A DNA stretch of 64,000 nt from Kudoa neothunni. Its lineage: Eukaryota > Cnidaria. The DNA is taken from assembly GCA_964304625.1 (NCBI GenBank), contig OZ199838.1, positions 2,046,001-2,110,000 of the forward strand. Direction: 5' to 3'. The notes under the pieces are model-generated. The model ran no database searches. It had not been told where the DNA came from and saw only the letters and a program-made list of their open reading frames with translations. The position numbers were made by a program, and so were the translations under genes. Of the stretch, positions 38,258 to 51,198 are shown piece by piece (the first letter of the stretch is position 1; each line of letters starts with the position of its first letter).

Positions 38258-41200
38258 AAAATGGCCGGTTTTTATTTTTTTGATGGGATTGGCTACTCCA
38301 ACGGTGCGGAATATTTTTTAGGTTTCTAATGATAATTAAAATCTGATTTCAGATATATGTTTGGCTAATTTTTACCTATAAGAATGTTATTGTCACGGAT
38401 CCTGTATCCATTAATCTCCATTATATACTATGAAAGGAATTACGACTGTTAATTACTTATCATATAATACATTCGACGGCTACCATTAAATTGTGTCTCC
38501 CTTAGAGCGAACAAATAAAAAGTCTCCACGACAGTTATGTTTTTCATGAAAAATTTTGTGATGAATATTTACACGTTACCACCGTTACAATGCTTGAAAT
38601 GAAAGGTTTACAGGTGTCATATAAAATTATTTAATATAAATATTTCTTTTAATAGTCAAAAATATCCTTTTTTTAGAAAAGATATATTTGTAATCATTTA
38701 AACTTCGAATCATTAGGCACTGAGTTCGCACTTGTCTAAGTCCAACAAATTAGAGTTTGTTGGTAAACAATATATAATATATAGTTTATCGATAAAACAT
38801 TAAAATATAACAAAAAAATTACCCAAAAAGATATATTCTATATATATAATTAATTAAATTTATAAAAAAGAATTTTGGTCCACAACCGCGTATATTAATG
38901 TCAATGTGGTTTTCGCGTGATTGATGCTTCAGTTAAATAAAAAATGAATAACCTTAAACTATCACTAACTAAGGTTTTAAAAGTCTAAATTATTAACAAA
39001 ATGAGACAATCACGTTGGTACTAGAATGGTCCTATACACGGATTATGATCAACTCACGTTTCACGTTGGACGTGAAGGCACGGCAAATGAAGGAAATCCA
39101 GAATTCATTGTAGGAATGAAATTCAATTCTTACGATGAATTGAAATATAAAATTACCCAATACGAAATCAAAAATCGTTGTAATATAAAAGTAAGGGATT
39201 CAAGAAAGATTTCCAGTGCTCAAAGAAGTTATAACAGGACTTTTAAACCTGATATTGTTTATTACGAAATAAGGTATGTGTGTTATTTCAGCCTGAGTTA
39301 CAGTAGAAAAAATTCTGGCGAAAGGAATAAAGCAAAATTTAAACAAGGCTGTCCATTCCATAGCAGTCTTCGTGCCAGCTTGGACGGAAATTTTCTAGAG
39401 GTTAAATCTGTAAACTTAGGACATAACCATCCCTGAAACCCAACTATTTTTGAAAACTTACCTGATCAACGAAAAATTAATTTTAACGATCCATTCTTAG
39501 CTGAACTGCTATTTCTCGGGGAAAACAGGAAAACAATTAAGCTAAAACTAAGACAAGAAAGAAGTATTAATGTCATTGAAATCACTTCACAACGTTAAAA
39601 ATTCTTCCTCCTGCGAAATAAAAGATGTTAGCTAGGTTATAAAGCTTCTTAAATAAAATTATAAGTGCGAAGTTAAATTATTGGCCCCTGAAAATTCCCT
39701 AAGCGGGATATTTTTTACCGATGAAAAAATAAAAAATGTAATCAACTACTTTCTAGAGGTTATGTTCATGGATGCCGCATATAAACTGCTTAATTCAAGG
39801 TAGTTAATAATTTGAACCGACTAGTTTATTAGTTTAAAGTTCCGCTTTACGTAACAGCAACACAATACTCGTGTGATCAAATGCACATTACAAGTGCGTG
39901 TATACTATATTAGGAAACCGAAAAAAAAACAATTAAATGGTTTTTACATGAGCTAATAGATGGTGCTCATTGTTTAAAGTTCAAATTTTCGATAATAGTC
40001 ACTGATGAGGATCGCACCCTAAGAAAATGTGTAAAAGAAGCTTTTAATGCAGCATCCCTGATCATATGTAGATTTCACGTTAATCAGGCCTTCCAAAGAG
40101 AAATCCTTCCAAAAAAGTATATAGCTAATATTGAAAAGAAAAATTCACTTCTGGCAACTCTTCAAAAATGATGTGTGCAACGTCCAAAACCGAATATGAT
40201 GAACTGAAAGTCGAGCTTTTCCTACGTGGTGTTACTGAATTCAATTCATATTTTGAAAAAAATTGGAACCCCATAGCTTAAGTATGGGTTATTGGTTTGA
40301 GTTCAGCCAACAATTATTTCAATAACGCCACTAACAATCGACTAGAGGCAATGAATGGACAGCTCCAAACTGTTGTTACAAAATTCTCGATTCTTGAGGA
40401 TTTTTTCTGATATTTAGAATCCATTAGAATTGAGAGGAAAAATAAAATTGTTTCAGATCTTATTAAACCTCATTCAGTGATAAGTGAAACATACAATGGT
40501 TATAATAAATTACTTACTCCGTTTGCGGCAAATATAACTTTGTCAAAAATGGAAAAGCTCAATAGTTTAAAGGATTATTCATATAATAAAAATATCAACA
40601 CATGTAACTGTCCCCAATATCTATCATTCAACTTCTCATATGTACATATTTTCCATCAAAGAGCGTTAAATGTAGTCGAAATGTTCGATGAATCTTTGCG
40701 ACGTCGTCGATGGACTATGGACGCGACGACATGTTTCTGAATTTTTAAGTACATTTACGATGAGAAATAATACGTTAAAGTCAGAAAAGCCAATCTTAAC
40801 AGTTAAAGCAAAGGATTCGATTCAAAGTTTCTCTCATAGACTCAGATTATCTTCAACTTACACAAATAATTTAGCAGCTACGTCAGCTGAATTTTGTGGA
40901 AACTTCTACGAAATATGTTTAGATGCTTATACAGAGTTAGAAAATATTATTATTAAACATAACGATAAAAAAACTGACTACTGTGATAAAACTAAGTAGA
41001 TGACATTTTATACACAAATAATGAGTACTTTAGTGAAACATGATTGCAGCGATGAAGATCCAGTAAATATAGCTAGTTGCGTTAACTCTGTAATTGAGTT
41101 GTCGAGTAAATTAATTGATATGGTATTAATCATAATTTCTCTTATTTATAGATGAGCCCCAAGTTACGACAGATGAAATAATGGTATCTTTTCCGTAATT

Positions 41201-41985
41201 TCTTAAATTAACAAAATTAGATGAAATTTTTCAATATAATTCGACGCAATCCGAGAAATTAATACCTGAAAAATTCAAGGATAGAATTTTAAGAACTACA
41301 AAATATTAGTTTAAATTTGCATCTCCCTTCTGAAATAAAATCCATAGGAAGGCCGAAACGAAGCAGAGTTGCTGCTATTGGGCATCCAAAGAAGCAAAAA
41401 AGCGGACAAAATCAAACAAATTCGAATATATGAACAATAGAATTCTCGAAATAAGACATTTCGTTGTTGTTTACTCGATAACTTCGTTTTTTAAACATAC
41501 CTCGCGCGAAGCCTAACTTATACAACTTTTCAAATTCATTATTTAAAAATTACATTATCTTATACGTTATAACGGAAAAGATATCATAAATGGTAAAATT
41601 TAATTCAACTTGTGTTGAAATATGCTGTGCCAATACCTGAAGCAGTCAATCACAGCCTATATCGTTAGCGCGCATCTATCAAAAGCGTAGCGTGAATATC
41701 ATTTCATTGGTATCGAAGCGTACATTTTCTGACATCAGAAATAAAAATAATAGTTCAATTCTATAATAGGCTATACAAATAATTGGTATAAAATAATATT
41801 TAAGTGGAAAAAAAGCGATTGCAAAATGTAAATATTCATCATAAAATTTTTCGCAAAAACAAAATTCTTATGGGTAAAAATTAGCTAAACACATGTCTGA
41901 AATCAGATTTTAATTATCATTAGAAACCTAGAAAATATTCTGAATCGTGAAAATAGCTAATGCCTTTTATGATCGATAAAGATCG
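38258..41985 (+). mobile_element. MULE DNA transposon with SWIM zinc finger transposase, broken
   Basis: Inverted repeats of about 150 bp bound it: TTTCTAATGATAATTAAAAT with flanks at about 38320-38390 and inverted at about 41880-41935, similarity extending outward to ~38258 and ~41985. The left repeat is interrupted by about 140 bp of foreign sequence (about 38396-38535). Coding remains run from 39026 to about 41430. A WRKY/FAR1-like N-terminal part has GCPFHSSLRAS and NLGHNHP. Next comes FMDAAYKL, the MULE first Asp motif, then VTDEDRTLRKCVKEAFNAAS with ICRFHVNQAFQREI. A SWIM-type finger follows (TCNCPQYLSF, VHIFHQRA, MFDESLRRRRWT). The basic tail reads GRPKRSRVAAIGHPKKQK. This is the ZSWIM-related MULE type. 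The coding region carries many stops and shifts, so the element is dead. Confidence 0.85.
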
Positions 41986-42689
41986 GTTTCTGACGAAAAG
42001 GAACGTTGGAGAATTAGAAGGATGCGAAGTGATTTGATTAATTACAAGGGGTGCCGGGTGGTTCGAATTTCTAAGATTTCGCGCGCAATATCGCGGAGGG
42101 ATAAATACCGTAAATCAACTATAATGATAAATTATTTTTAAGGAAATTACTCAGTTATAGTAAAATTTTTAAGTTTTCTGACAATTATATTGTATACTTC
42201 TAGTTCTGTATTCGTTTGATGTTTAATCTATTTCGACTAATGTCTTAAATCAGACAAACGAGAGGTGCCATTTTGAATGGAATAATTTATCGTTCTCTAT
42301 CGCCAGATATACAAAACTTGTCATCCCATGGAAAGTTACCATCACATATAAAATCACTAATATTGGCGTCGTTTTCAATATTGTTTCCGCCCATACTGTC
42401 GCTAGTTTTTGAAAAACTTTATTATGTCATATTTCTTTTTTAATGTTTTAACTCAATTTTAATTTCTGTCCTCCATTTCGCTACTAGTCGAAAACGAAAA
42501 TCTCAATGCACCTGAAAAGTTGCGAACAACACGTCACTACAAAATAATCCATAAAAAATATAATTAATTAATTTAAAAATATTTTATTTATATTCTTAAC
42601 AGTCAAATAAATGTTTTTAAATAGCTTGAGAAATAAATAACTTATTATAATCTTATATGAACGTTAATTTTGTAACATTTTCTCAAATT
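41986..42689. other. Spacer between MULE and hAT remnants
   Basis: AT-rich, with a small CpG-containing patch near 42050-42110. No gene or clear transposon end is seen. Confidence 0.35.
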
Positions 42690-45025
42690 ACACATCACCC
42701 ACTGTACTTGGTGGAATGGAACGATTTAAAAGCCATTGAGGATTCACACGCCTGTAAAAATTGCAAAGGACTTAACGACTTTTTGGAAATACAATCTGAT
42801 AGCCTTAATATGGCTTAACTTATCGTTAAATTTTTAATTGATGCTCTTACTGTGTTGTATGATTTCTCCAAATTAATAGAAACAAATGAGAATATTACAT
42901 CACGGATTTTTGAATCGATGAACGATGATTCTGTACTTAGCCCTCTAAGGATTTTGGGATAAATTTTACCCCAAGGAGATTTTGTATTCATTATATCTTT
43001 TTATTTCATGCATTAAATCTCACCAAATTTTCAATATTTCTGGGACTTTTAATGATTTACTTTTACCAAACAAATAGAAAAAAACAAATGAAAAGAAAAA
43101 GTTTTATTTAAATAGTATCCTCTAACGTTTTTGGGGGTAAAATTCACCCCACTTTTCTATTACTTTAATGTAATGAGTATCTTGTAAACAATCAAATAAT
43201 TAATTATTAGTCAAATCCAACGGGTAGATTTGAAGAAAACAATGAACAAAATGACTAGTTACTGCAATGCGCCTGCGCGAATAGTGCATCATTCTAAATG
43301 AATGACGCGAGTGATTTCACTGACGAATACACCACATCTGGAAACGAGTGTGACGATCAATTTATTGATGAAAGTGATATATAGGACGAAGAAATAGATC
43401 ATATAGATATTAACTATAATAATTTAAAAAGTAAAAGTGAACTTATTTGGAGTTTACCAAAGTAACCTACGAGGAACACCTGTGCCGAAAATATAATGAA
43501 TTCCATCCTTGGTACCACTTCATATGTTGTATCAAAAATACAATCATTCATTGATTGGTTTTTGTTATCTTTTACCTAAGAAATCGGTAGTATTATCATA
43601 AAGTATGCAAAAATGTGCTTGGAAATCATTATTTCAACGATGAATGACATGATGCCAATGAAATTGAATTTGAAGGTTATGTAGGCCTTCTAATACTAAC
43701 AGCTATTCGTTAGGAAAGACGAGTACCACTGATAATACTATCGTGGATGCGTCTAAAAATTTAAAACCTCATACGATAATGCATTACAAAACAACCAAGG
43801 GTGGGGTTGATAATGTGGATAGAATGTTGGCATCAATTTCTACCTAGATGTTTGAAAGAAGATGGCCGCTTGTCGTCTTTTCGACATGATTGATATCTCG
43901 TTGATTAATTGCATTAGCATTATTTAATAACATGTTTAATTCAGAGAAGAAATTAAGGAGAAACTTTCTGAAAGAGATTTCTGAAGAATTAGACAATTCG
44001 CCGTGAATAGAAGAACCTCCAGAAAAGTTATCAACAGAAATTTAAATAAATCTGATATTCGAATAACGAACCAAGTTTAAATAAGAAATCGCCACGCTGA
44101 GATTATTGTGAAAGATAAAATGATAAGAGAAACTCTAAATGGTGTCATCACTGATGCAAATTTTATTTTTTCACTCATACTTCGAAATTCTTTTGAAGTG
44201 CCAAAATTAAATGCTGCGCTTATTTTTGTTATTTTTAATTTTTTAATGAGTCTTTATTTGCTGATAACGTTATTTTTAGTTTGTAAACGCTTCCGAAAAA
44301 CGTCGATATATCCCGATAATGTCGTAATCGAGATTAGTTCGAGATTATTTGGTGTGATAAATAAAATATTCCAATGATTCTACTCGATTATATGTAACAA
44401 TTTTTGTACACACATCGGCGCAATAAAATGTGGGGTAATTTTAACCCCTAAAGTGTTACAGGGGTAACTTTTTTGAGATCGTTAGAGGGTTAACAGAGAT
44501 AATTTGATCAAAAATCATAAAGATATTATCAACTCCGTTCCATTTGAATCTTGAAATAATTTGATATTTAAATGTGAAAATTTATGTGATGCCACAAAAG
44601 AAGCAATTAATCGATCAATACTCAGAAATTTTAAGGAAATTTTCCTTCTCTTTAAAGTTTTCAAACGGTGAAATATATTGACCCAAATACTCCAATTACT
44701 ATTGATAAATTAATTGTTGATGGTCTTTATTACTTTTTAAAAGATAAAAAGAAGATTGAGGTTAATAACGAGTACAACATGTTAAGTAAAATGATAAAAG
44801 ATTCAACTCGACGCTCAAAAATTGATTCCCGAACAAAAGTGTGGAACGCTTGCCCCACTCTTTCTTGACTATCAAGATATATTTATGCTACGAGTTTCAT
44901 CTATTGATGTTGAAAGGAGTTTTTCAAAATTACGAAATATATTTGGATAAGAAAGGATCAATCTTTGTGATGGGAGCCAAACAATGCTCCGAATACTTGA
45001 TTTTAATGGTCCATTATAACTAAAA
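42690..45025 (+). mobile_element. hAT transposon remnant, split by a piggyBac insertion
   Basis: The left part (42690-42936) holds a hAT-like helical segment (FLIDALTVLYDFSKLIETNE). The right part (44494-45025) continues with LCDATKEAINRSILRNFKEI, VKYIDPNTPITIDKL and, in a shifted frame, RVSSIDVERSFSKLRNI, the hAT C-terminal dimerisation motif (SS-x-x-ERxFS). The two parts are in logical order on either side of a complete set of piggyBac ends. Several frame breaks. The N-terminal BED finger and the catalytic core are not seen, so this is a partial copy. Confidence 0.7.
42941..44489 (+). mobile_element. piggyBac DNA transposon, internally deleted, nested in hAT
   Basis: Left end CCCTCTAAGGATTTTGGG at 42941 and right end GTTAGAGGG at 44489 (inverted CCCTCTAAC) are typical of piggyBac. 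They are flanked by TTAG (42937-42940) and TTAA (44490-44493), the TTAA target with one change. The C-terminal catalytic motif is clear: KPHTIMHYKTTKGGVDNVD followed by RML and RRWPLVVF. N-terminal parts (FTDEYTTSGNECDDQF, EFEGYVGLLILTAI) are present but the middle of the transposase is gone and stops are frequent. A second left-end-like sequence, CCTCTAACGTTTTTGGGG, lies inside at about 43122, so one piggyBac may sit within another. Confidence 0.85.
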
Positions 45026-45286
45026 TTAAAATTCTACAATCCATTTTTATAAATTATAATTTTTTTCTAAAATAAAGGTCGATAAAATTCGAATTATAAA
45101 TTTCGTTTATTTCGGTCCGTAAAAACCGTCGATTTGGGGAAAAATAAACGTCAAAACCAGCATGCCCTAATTATAATTAAGATTATCTGTTGAAATAGCC
45201 GCTGTCGTTCATCTTATGAATTTAATGAGATAAAGACCCCTTAAATTACTCCTGTGATATTTCTTTAATCGTATGTAGCTTATAAC

Positions 45287-45374
45287 TAGGGATTGTAGTT
45301 TTCGACGTTGATTTTTAAAAAATTCCACAACTAAATCGACTAAAATCGATTTTAATCGAAAACTACGATCTCTA
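45287..45374. mobile_element. 88-bp hAT-type MITE with 8-bp target duplication
   Basis: Ends TAGGGATTGTAGTTTTCGA and, inverted, TAGAGATCGTAGTTTTCGA. The element is flanked on both sides by CTTATAAC (45279-45286 and 45375-45382). An 8-bp duplication and TAG(G/A)G ends fit a non-autonomous hAT element. It carries no coding sequence. Confidence 0.8.
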
Positions 45375-45382
45375 CTTATAAC

Positions 45383-47209
45383 GTTAAACTCGAAAGTGGT
45401 TTAAAAATGGAATTATGATTTGCTATATCATACAATTATGAGGTTATTATAACTTCATGGTTTCATAAATATTATTTAAAATTAGATAGATATACAGTGA
45501 CTTATGTGTCGTTAGTAATCAAACAAAAATTTAAAAAACTAGATTATGTTTTGAACAATTAGCATAATTATTTAGTTTATAATGGTATTCAAGGTAGATC
45601 TTGCTTTTTATATCATTGATCATTATTTCAAATTTAGCGATGGATTTACTAGCTACTTTTGGATAATATTTCATAAATTCAGCTATTGGGGTAGAGCTAC
45701 AAATTTTATACCACCTGTTGACGCACAAGCCATAATTGCGCACCACATAAAATGCATAAAAACCATTGATAATGTAATTTTTCGGAAGTAAAATTGAATT
45801 AATATGTTACTAATATTATCAAGTTTACATTGTGTGAGTTAAAATTTCTAGATATTGATTAATTTATGTTTTATTGTGATATTACGTACGACTCATAAGT
45901 TACTGTAATATAGATTACGGCTTTTATCGTTGTTCGATAATTAAGAATATAATGCCAAATGACTATATGCTAATATTGGAAATGGCTATTGTCACGGCAA
46001 ATAATACTACGGTGTCACAGGTTTTGACTACATATGATAATTTCTGGCCCATAAAAGCAAAGCGATGGGATAGAAATATTTATATATATATATAATATAT
46101 ATATCAGATTCTTAAAAATTGAATCTTTTAGCAGCTTGTTATTAAGAGCTTTTACAATTAAAATTTCCATTGTGTGTGCGTATGTGCGGTTTAGGATTTA
46201 ATTTTATCGTGCCAGTAGCCTCTGCCTATTATATATTAAAATGTGTCTTTTAATTATTGGAAATAAATTCTAATTTAACACCTATAAGTAAACATTGAAT
46301 CTAGTGTACTCGGGTCGCGTTTTTTAGTATATTCTAAAAAGAAAAAACTATAAAAATCAAACCTAAGTCAACATTTTTATATATTACATTTTTATATTTA
46401 CACAAAGATCCTTTCATAATATTTTCGGTAATAAGCTATAGATTATTATCTTCTGTATATAAAATCAATTTTAGTATAAGTATCCAGAAGTACGCTTGTG
46501 CGATAATTCTTATTATCATTATCGGATATTTATCAAACTTTAATAGTTCAAGATATTTTAAATATTGTTTTGTCGTTACGCCACCAAAGACCACAAAAGT
46601 ACTTGGAAAGTACCGAGGTCGCAGATTTTAAATTTGATAAGCGAATTACGAAATTTCAAAAAGGGAAAGACTATTGTCATGGGAAATTTTAATTCTAAAC
46701 CGCATGTATACATACGCGATGAGAATTTTAAATCCTAACAACTCTTACTCACAAGCTGTATTCCACTATTTCTGGACCATATGAGCAAAGCAGTGTGTCA
46801 GAAATAAATAAATATAGTCAAAACCAGTGGCGCCTGAATATTATTTACTGTGTCAGCAGCAACTTCCATTATAGTTTACATCCACCAACAAGGGTATTAA
46901 ATGCTCAGTAAAAAATTTATCTTCTAACTAAATAGTTTTTGATATTTTTAAAATAGTCTCAATTTTATTTTCGTTAACGACAATGATCAAAAATATTTTT
47001 TTAAACGATTTCAAGAGATTTTTCAACCAAAAATATTTCTGATCCTAGGCAAAGCGGCGCAGTTTCCTCTAGTGTCAAAAGTTGGTTCATTCATGATTAT
47101 GTTAGAAATAACACAAAATTGACTCTCGAAATAATATTCTAAAGAATACGAACTTTATCTAATACTACTATAATTCTTTTATTAATTTATTCACTGTAAG
47201 TAATGACGA
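45383..47209. other. AT-rich spacer downstream of transglutaminase C
   Basis: A TA microsatellite stands at 46078-46104. Overlapping frames on both strands at 45531-45791 show no motif. No other structure could be supported. Confidence 0.4.
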
Positions 47210-49358
47210 TTAAACTATGTTGATAGACTTGATTTCATGAAATATTGGAATATTGTGACCATATATAATGGCTCTAACTTCATGAAAACCTTTTTTATTG
47301 GGGGCGACATTGAATGTGGCATCAACAGGAGCATCTTTAGCGACCCTCCTAAGGAAAACAATTCATTCAATAAATAAAAATTGTAATAACTGTATGTGCG
47401 TCTTTTGTTTTTTATCTGAAAAATCAATTTTAAGCAAAACTTTAACGTTTAACAAGTCCGTAGGCAAAGGATTCTTCATGTGAACACAAACTTCAAAACT
47501 TTCACCTACTGTTACCTTTTCCGGTAGAATTATATCAAACGAGGGAGTTATAATAGATAGGCACAATTCTTGTTTGAATAGAGAATCCCCATCAGTGACA
47601 AACACCTTCGACTATTACTGAGCATAAATCCGTTTTTATCATTCGAAGAATATCGGTTGCGTTAACTTTGAATGAGCATTTATTTTCTATCAGTTGTTTT
47701 TAGATTAATCTTCTGGGTGAATATTTCTTTTAAGAGAATGTTTGGATGCTGAAAAATATGGCATTTTATCACTACGTCCAAAGTGTTTTCTGATGGACGA
47801 AATATATCAACGATCGCATTCAAATCTTCTCCCATAATTATGTGATCTTTTTTATTCGTGGTTTTCTATGCGAATAACATCCAATTTAGGTGTAGAATCA
47901 CCTACCTTCCCATCAGCATTTAGTCGAGCCATCACATCCATAAGTGAACCATCTTTGTATTTGTAATTGTCGGAGATATCGTTTCTCATATTAGAACCAA
48001 TTGCCTTGGTGCTGATCCTGTGACCTATCCTTGAGTTATCAACCCTAAATACCTTTTTCTTGCCGTCGACTATTTTCTTATGGATTACATCCCCATTCAC
48101 TTCGCTAAATATATACCTGGCGTCATGACCAATCTTTAAATCCCCTGCTTTAATAGCAGCTACCGGTGCTGGGCCACAAGTGTATCTTCCATCATTACTA
48201 GCTTCTTGAGGTGTGGCGTCACATACATGCCATCCGTTGTATTTTTCCACTCCAGGGCACTCCATGTAGATTTCAGTCCAGCAATGGAAATTCCAAATAC
48301 TGTCAACTGTGAGGTCTTTAATTCGATTGAATTCATTGTCATAATACACTTCCATATCGAGTGTGTCATCACTATCATGTAAGCAATCGAAACAGGTAAT
48401 TACTCGGCAACCAATTCCAACCAAACGGAAAACTAAAACATAAATTTATTTTCGCTTGAATTATTTGGAATCTATTCGGTGATAAGTACGTGAGCATAGC
48501 ACAGCAGCAAACGTAAAACATTGTCCATATTTACTGGTCGTTTATCTTTGTTGTATTTTTCAAAGATAGCTTTTGATCCAGACCAAAATGAAGGTGATTT
48601 ACCATCGGAATAGTTGGAATCCCATCTGCCGACAAGAATACCATTATCGTCTATATTGTTGACCAGAGCGGTTAGTTCTCTTGCTAGAAGGAAAGCGCTT
48701 GATCTTAATGGTTTGGGGATCTTTCTCAGTAGAAATATTAGCGTTTCAATAGTGGGTCTGCTAAATTGATCCACCGACCATTCATTTCCACCTATCGATC
48801 CTCTGCTACCATAAAATACCATTGTTTTCGGGTTGAGGATATATTCCTCCCTATCAGTTTCTTGGGGCATATACACTTCATCGTCTAACACAAGTAATTA
48901 ATTATTGTATCCTCATTGCATAGTGTATAAAATAGGATTAAAATTACTGGAATTCCATGGATTGAATAGTATCAGAAAACTTTTTGTTTCCAACATTCTT
49001 CCCAAATGCATTGCAGCTAATTTGTATTGACCAGGCTCACAATCGCTAGGCGTTTCCAAACGATAGCTGTACTCTTCGTTGACTTTTCCGGCAAACTTTA
49101 AATTCCACATGAATTTTGAAACTTTTGTTGAGTTGTATGACTATGTTCGTATTCAGTCCAGCAAAATTTTAATTTAAATACTATTTTATTTTTGCTTATG
49201 GGGGAACCGTTCACCATCATGTGGATCTTTATTTCTTTAGTTTGTTTCTCATTTTTAGGAAACAATTCTTCTTTGATTGTAAATTCGTATATCTCTCCAC
49301 GACGAACAACTGGATTGTCCCATTCGAAGTTTCCTTTTGAAGTATTGCCAATTACCAT
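47210..49358 (-). pseudogene. TGM: Transglutaminase C, frame-broken copy
   Basis: Exon plan as in the other paralogues: 49358-49182, 49140-48948, 48884-48490, 48432-47391 and 47348-47210, all splice sites GT..AG. Exon 3 is 395 nt instead of 396: one base is missing in the A run just before the codons for the active-site Cys, so the frame reads VNMDNVLRLLLC where YGQCFTFAAV is expected. Exon 4 has about three more single-base shifts: near 47850 in an A run, near 47700, and near 47615 in a GG run. Between them the protein is well conserved, including the catalytic His (WNFHCWTEIY) and Asp (YNGWHVCDATPQE). The shifts are mostly at homopolymers, so consensus errors are possible, but intact neighbours argue for a young pseudogene. 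Confidence 0.75.
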
Positions 49359-50528
49359 TTGGATCTCCTATAAACACTTTCTAATGATTAATAATTAATC
49401 TTAAATACTATATAATACTAAAGCCTTCGTATTAGTAAACGAAAAAACATATATTATTAATCTTAAACGATGAATCACCCACGTTAATGTATAATATCAA
49501 ACGTTATATTCAGCCAACCAACGTGATATATCTTTTCTCGATAGCATAAACTTGTTTTTATTTTGCAGATCTTTGTTTTGTTGAAGAACCTGCATAATCC
49601 ACCAGATGCTGTCCGCCCCAATTAGGGAATAAGCGGCATATGTTAGAAAATATAATAAACATATTTAGTATTAGTTTAGCACGCGTGTTATAAAAATAAT
49701 GAGTATAGCGAGTGTCTATTTTTTGACATTATGAACTATTACAAAACAACATATTTAAATATCTAAAAAATAATTGTACCTTTATCAACTCAAATAAAAC
49801 ATTTTTATAATCTTCCAGGTCGAAAAAGCATTGTATATCTTCCTCACTGGCTTATGTATTAGATAAAATCTATGACAATAGAAAATGCGTTCAGAAATTA
49901 AGAAAATAAAATTAAAATTTTGTTCCAATAAAGGAATCAGTTGATATATCATCCATATAATCCTATAGGCTTTTGGTAGCTTAATATGAGCAAAGGTATG
50001 ATTCATTGTTACGAAAGATCATACATTTATTTTACGATAATTAAATTTTATGGTCATTATATTTACTTAATAAGATCATGCTCAATATATTCATTTTTAT
50101 CGATCTTGTATCACCATTATCATATGCCATTAGTTTCTTGTAATAGCTAATATAAACCCTTTATATCAATGTTCCCAACCTGGGTCGGCATATTGATTAA
50201 AGTCGGTCAGTGAGAAAGTCTTTACTCTAAAAAATTAGTCTTCGTGAATTCTTGGTTATAATAAAACCTAACTTAAAAAACATAACTCTAGAACAATAAT
50301 AATATATTAATATAAATATACGTGGCTAATATAGTCAGGAGTTCCTATTCATTTAGTTTAGCTAGTCGGGATTCCGTAAACCAGAAAGTTTGGAAAACGG
50401 TTCCCTGGCGAAATTGATCATCTATCGCTACCTATTTCGTTGCGGAAAACTCCCTGTTTTCTCATATACTCGAATGATCCTTCTAATAATATTTGAAATA
50501 TTATTACTAAAATTCTAATAGTTCATCT
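49359..50528. other. Spacer upstream of transglutaminase C
   Basis: AT-rich; a 73-codon minus frame at 49785-50006 has no motif. Nothing else seen. Confidence 0.4.
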
Positions 50529-50532
50529 TTAA

Positions 50533-50740
50533 CCCTCTAAGGCAGGGTTCGGGAACCTTTTTTGATGAGAGTGCCACAAAGACCCATAAATTTTTTAAAT
50601 TGAAAATTTGTCTGCGAACCAAAAGCAACCATCTAAAGAGCCACATCTGGTACGTGAGCCATAGGTTCCCAATCCCTGCTCTAAGGTATCAATAAATGAA
50701 CTACCTCCAAAGATTTTGGAGTGAAATTCACCCCAGAGTT
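50533..50740 (+). mobile_element. Solitary piggyBac end carrying a hAT MITE
   Basis: TTAA (50529-50532) is followed by CCCTCTAAGG, the same terminus as the piggyBac at 42941. After an inserted MITE the subterminal part continues with GATTTTGGAGTGAAATTCAC and CCC. No right end is found nearby, so only a fragment remains. Confidence 0.6.
50543..50678. mobile_element. 136-bp hAT MITE inserted in a piggyBac terminus
   Basis: Ends CAGGGTTCGGGAACC and, inverted, CAGGGATTGGGAACC. Both sides are flanked by CTCTAAGG (50535-50542 and 50679-50686), a perfect 8-bp target duplication cut from the piggyBac end. The internal phrase AGAGCCACATCTGG resembles Charlie-type non-autonomous hAT elements. No coding capacity. 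Confidence 0.9.
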
Positions 50741-51190
50741 TTTTTAAGCAAATTTAAACAAAAAATTGTAATAAATTTATTCCTAAAACATTATATGGTT
50801 TGACACATTATATTCAGAGAAAAAGTGTCATTACTTACATTACTAATCCACATAAAACCTTATACGGCGTAAGTCTCCAATTCTTCGGCAACACACAAAG
50901 GTAAAAATGTAACTGTTATGTATTTTATTTTATTTTAATCTATAACTTAATTTTTTTAACATAATGAATTAATATAAAATTCATTTTGAACAAAAAAACA
51001 CATTTTTTGGATGAATAATCCTTTCTATATATATAAAGTTGTAGTGTCCGTGTGTGTGTACGCACAAATCCTCCTCATACAGAGACTTTTTGAACTATTT
51101 GAGATTGTTTTTGTATTATAAAAAATAAGAAATTAACTACAAAAAGACAACGAGGTTGTCTGATTGCCTACAAAGTGGTGAATTGATAAT
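50741..51190. other. AT-rich spacer
   Basis: No gene seen; a short GTGTGTGTACGCAC run lies near 51050. Confidence 0.35.
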
Positions 51191-51198
51191 GTCAACTT

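Noticed and set aside
44108-44377. 89-codon frame that could be a membrane protein
   Set aside because: Lies within the piggyBac 3' part and its hydrophobicity follows from AT-rich sequence; no independent support.
45531-45791. Overlapping frames on both strands
   Set aside because: Neither has a recognisable domain, and both are near the length expected by chance in this composition.
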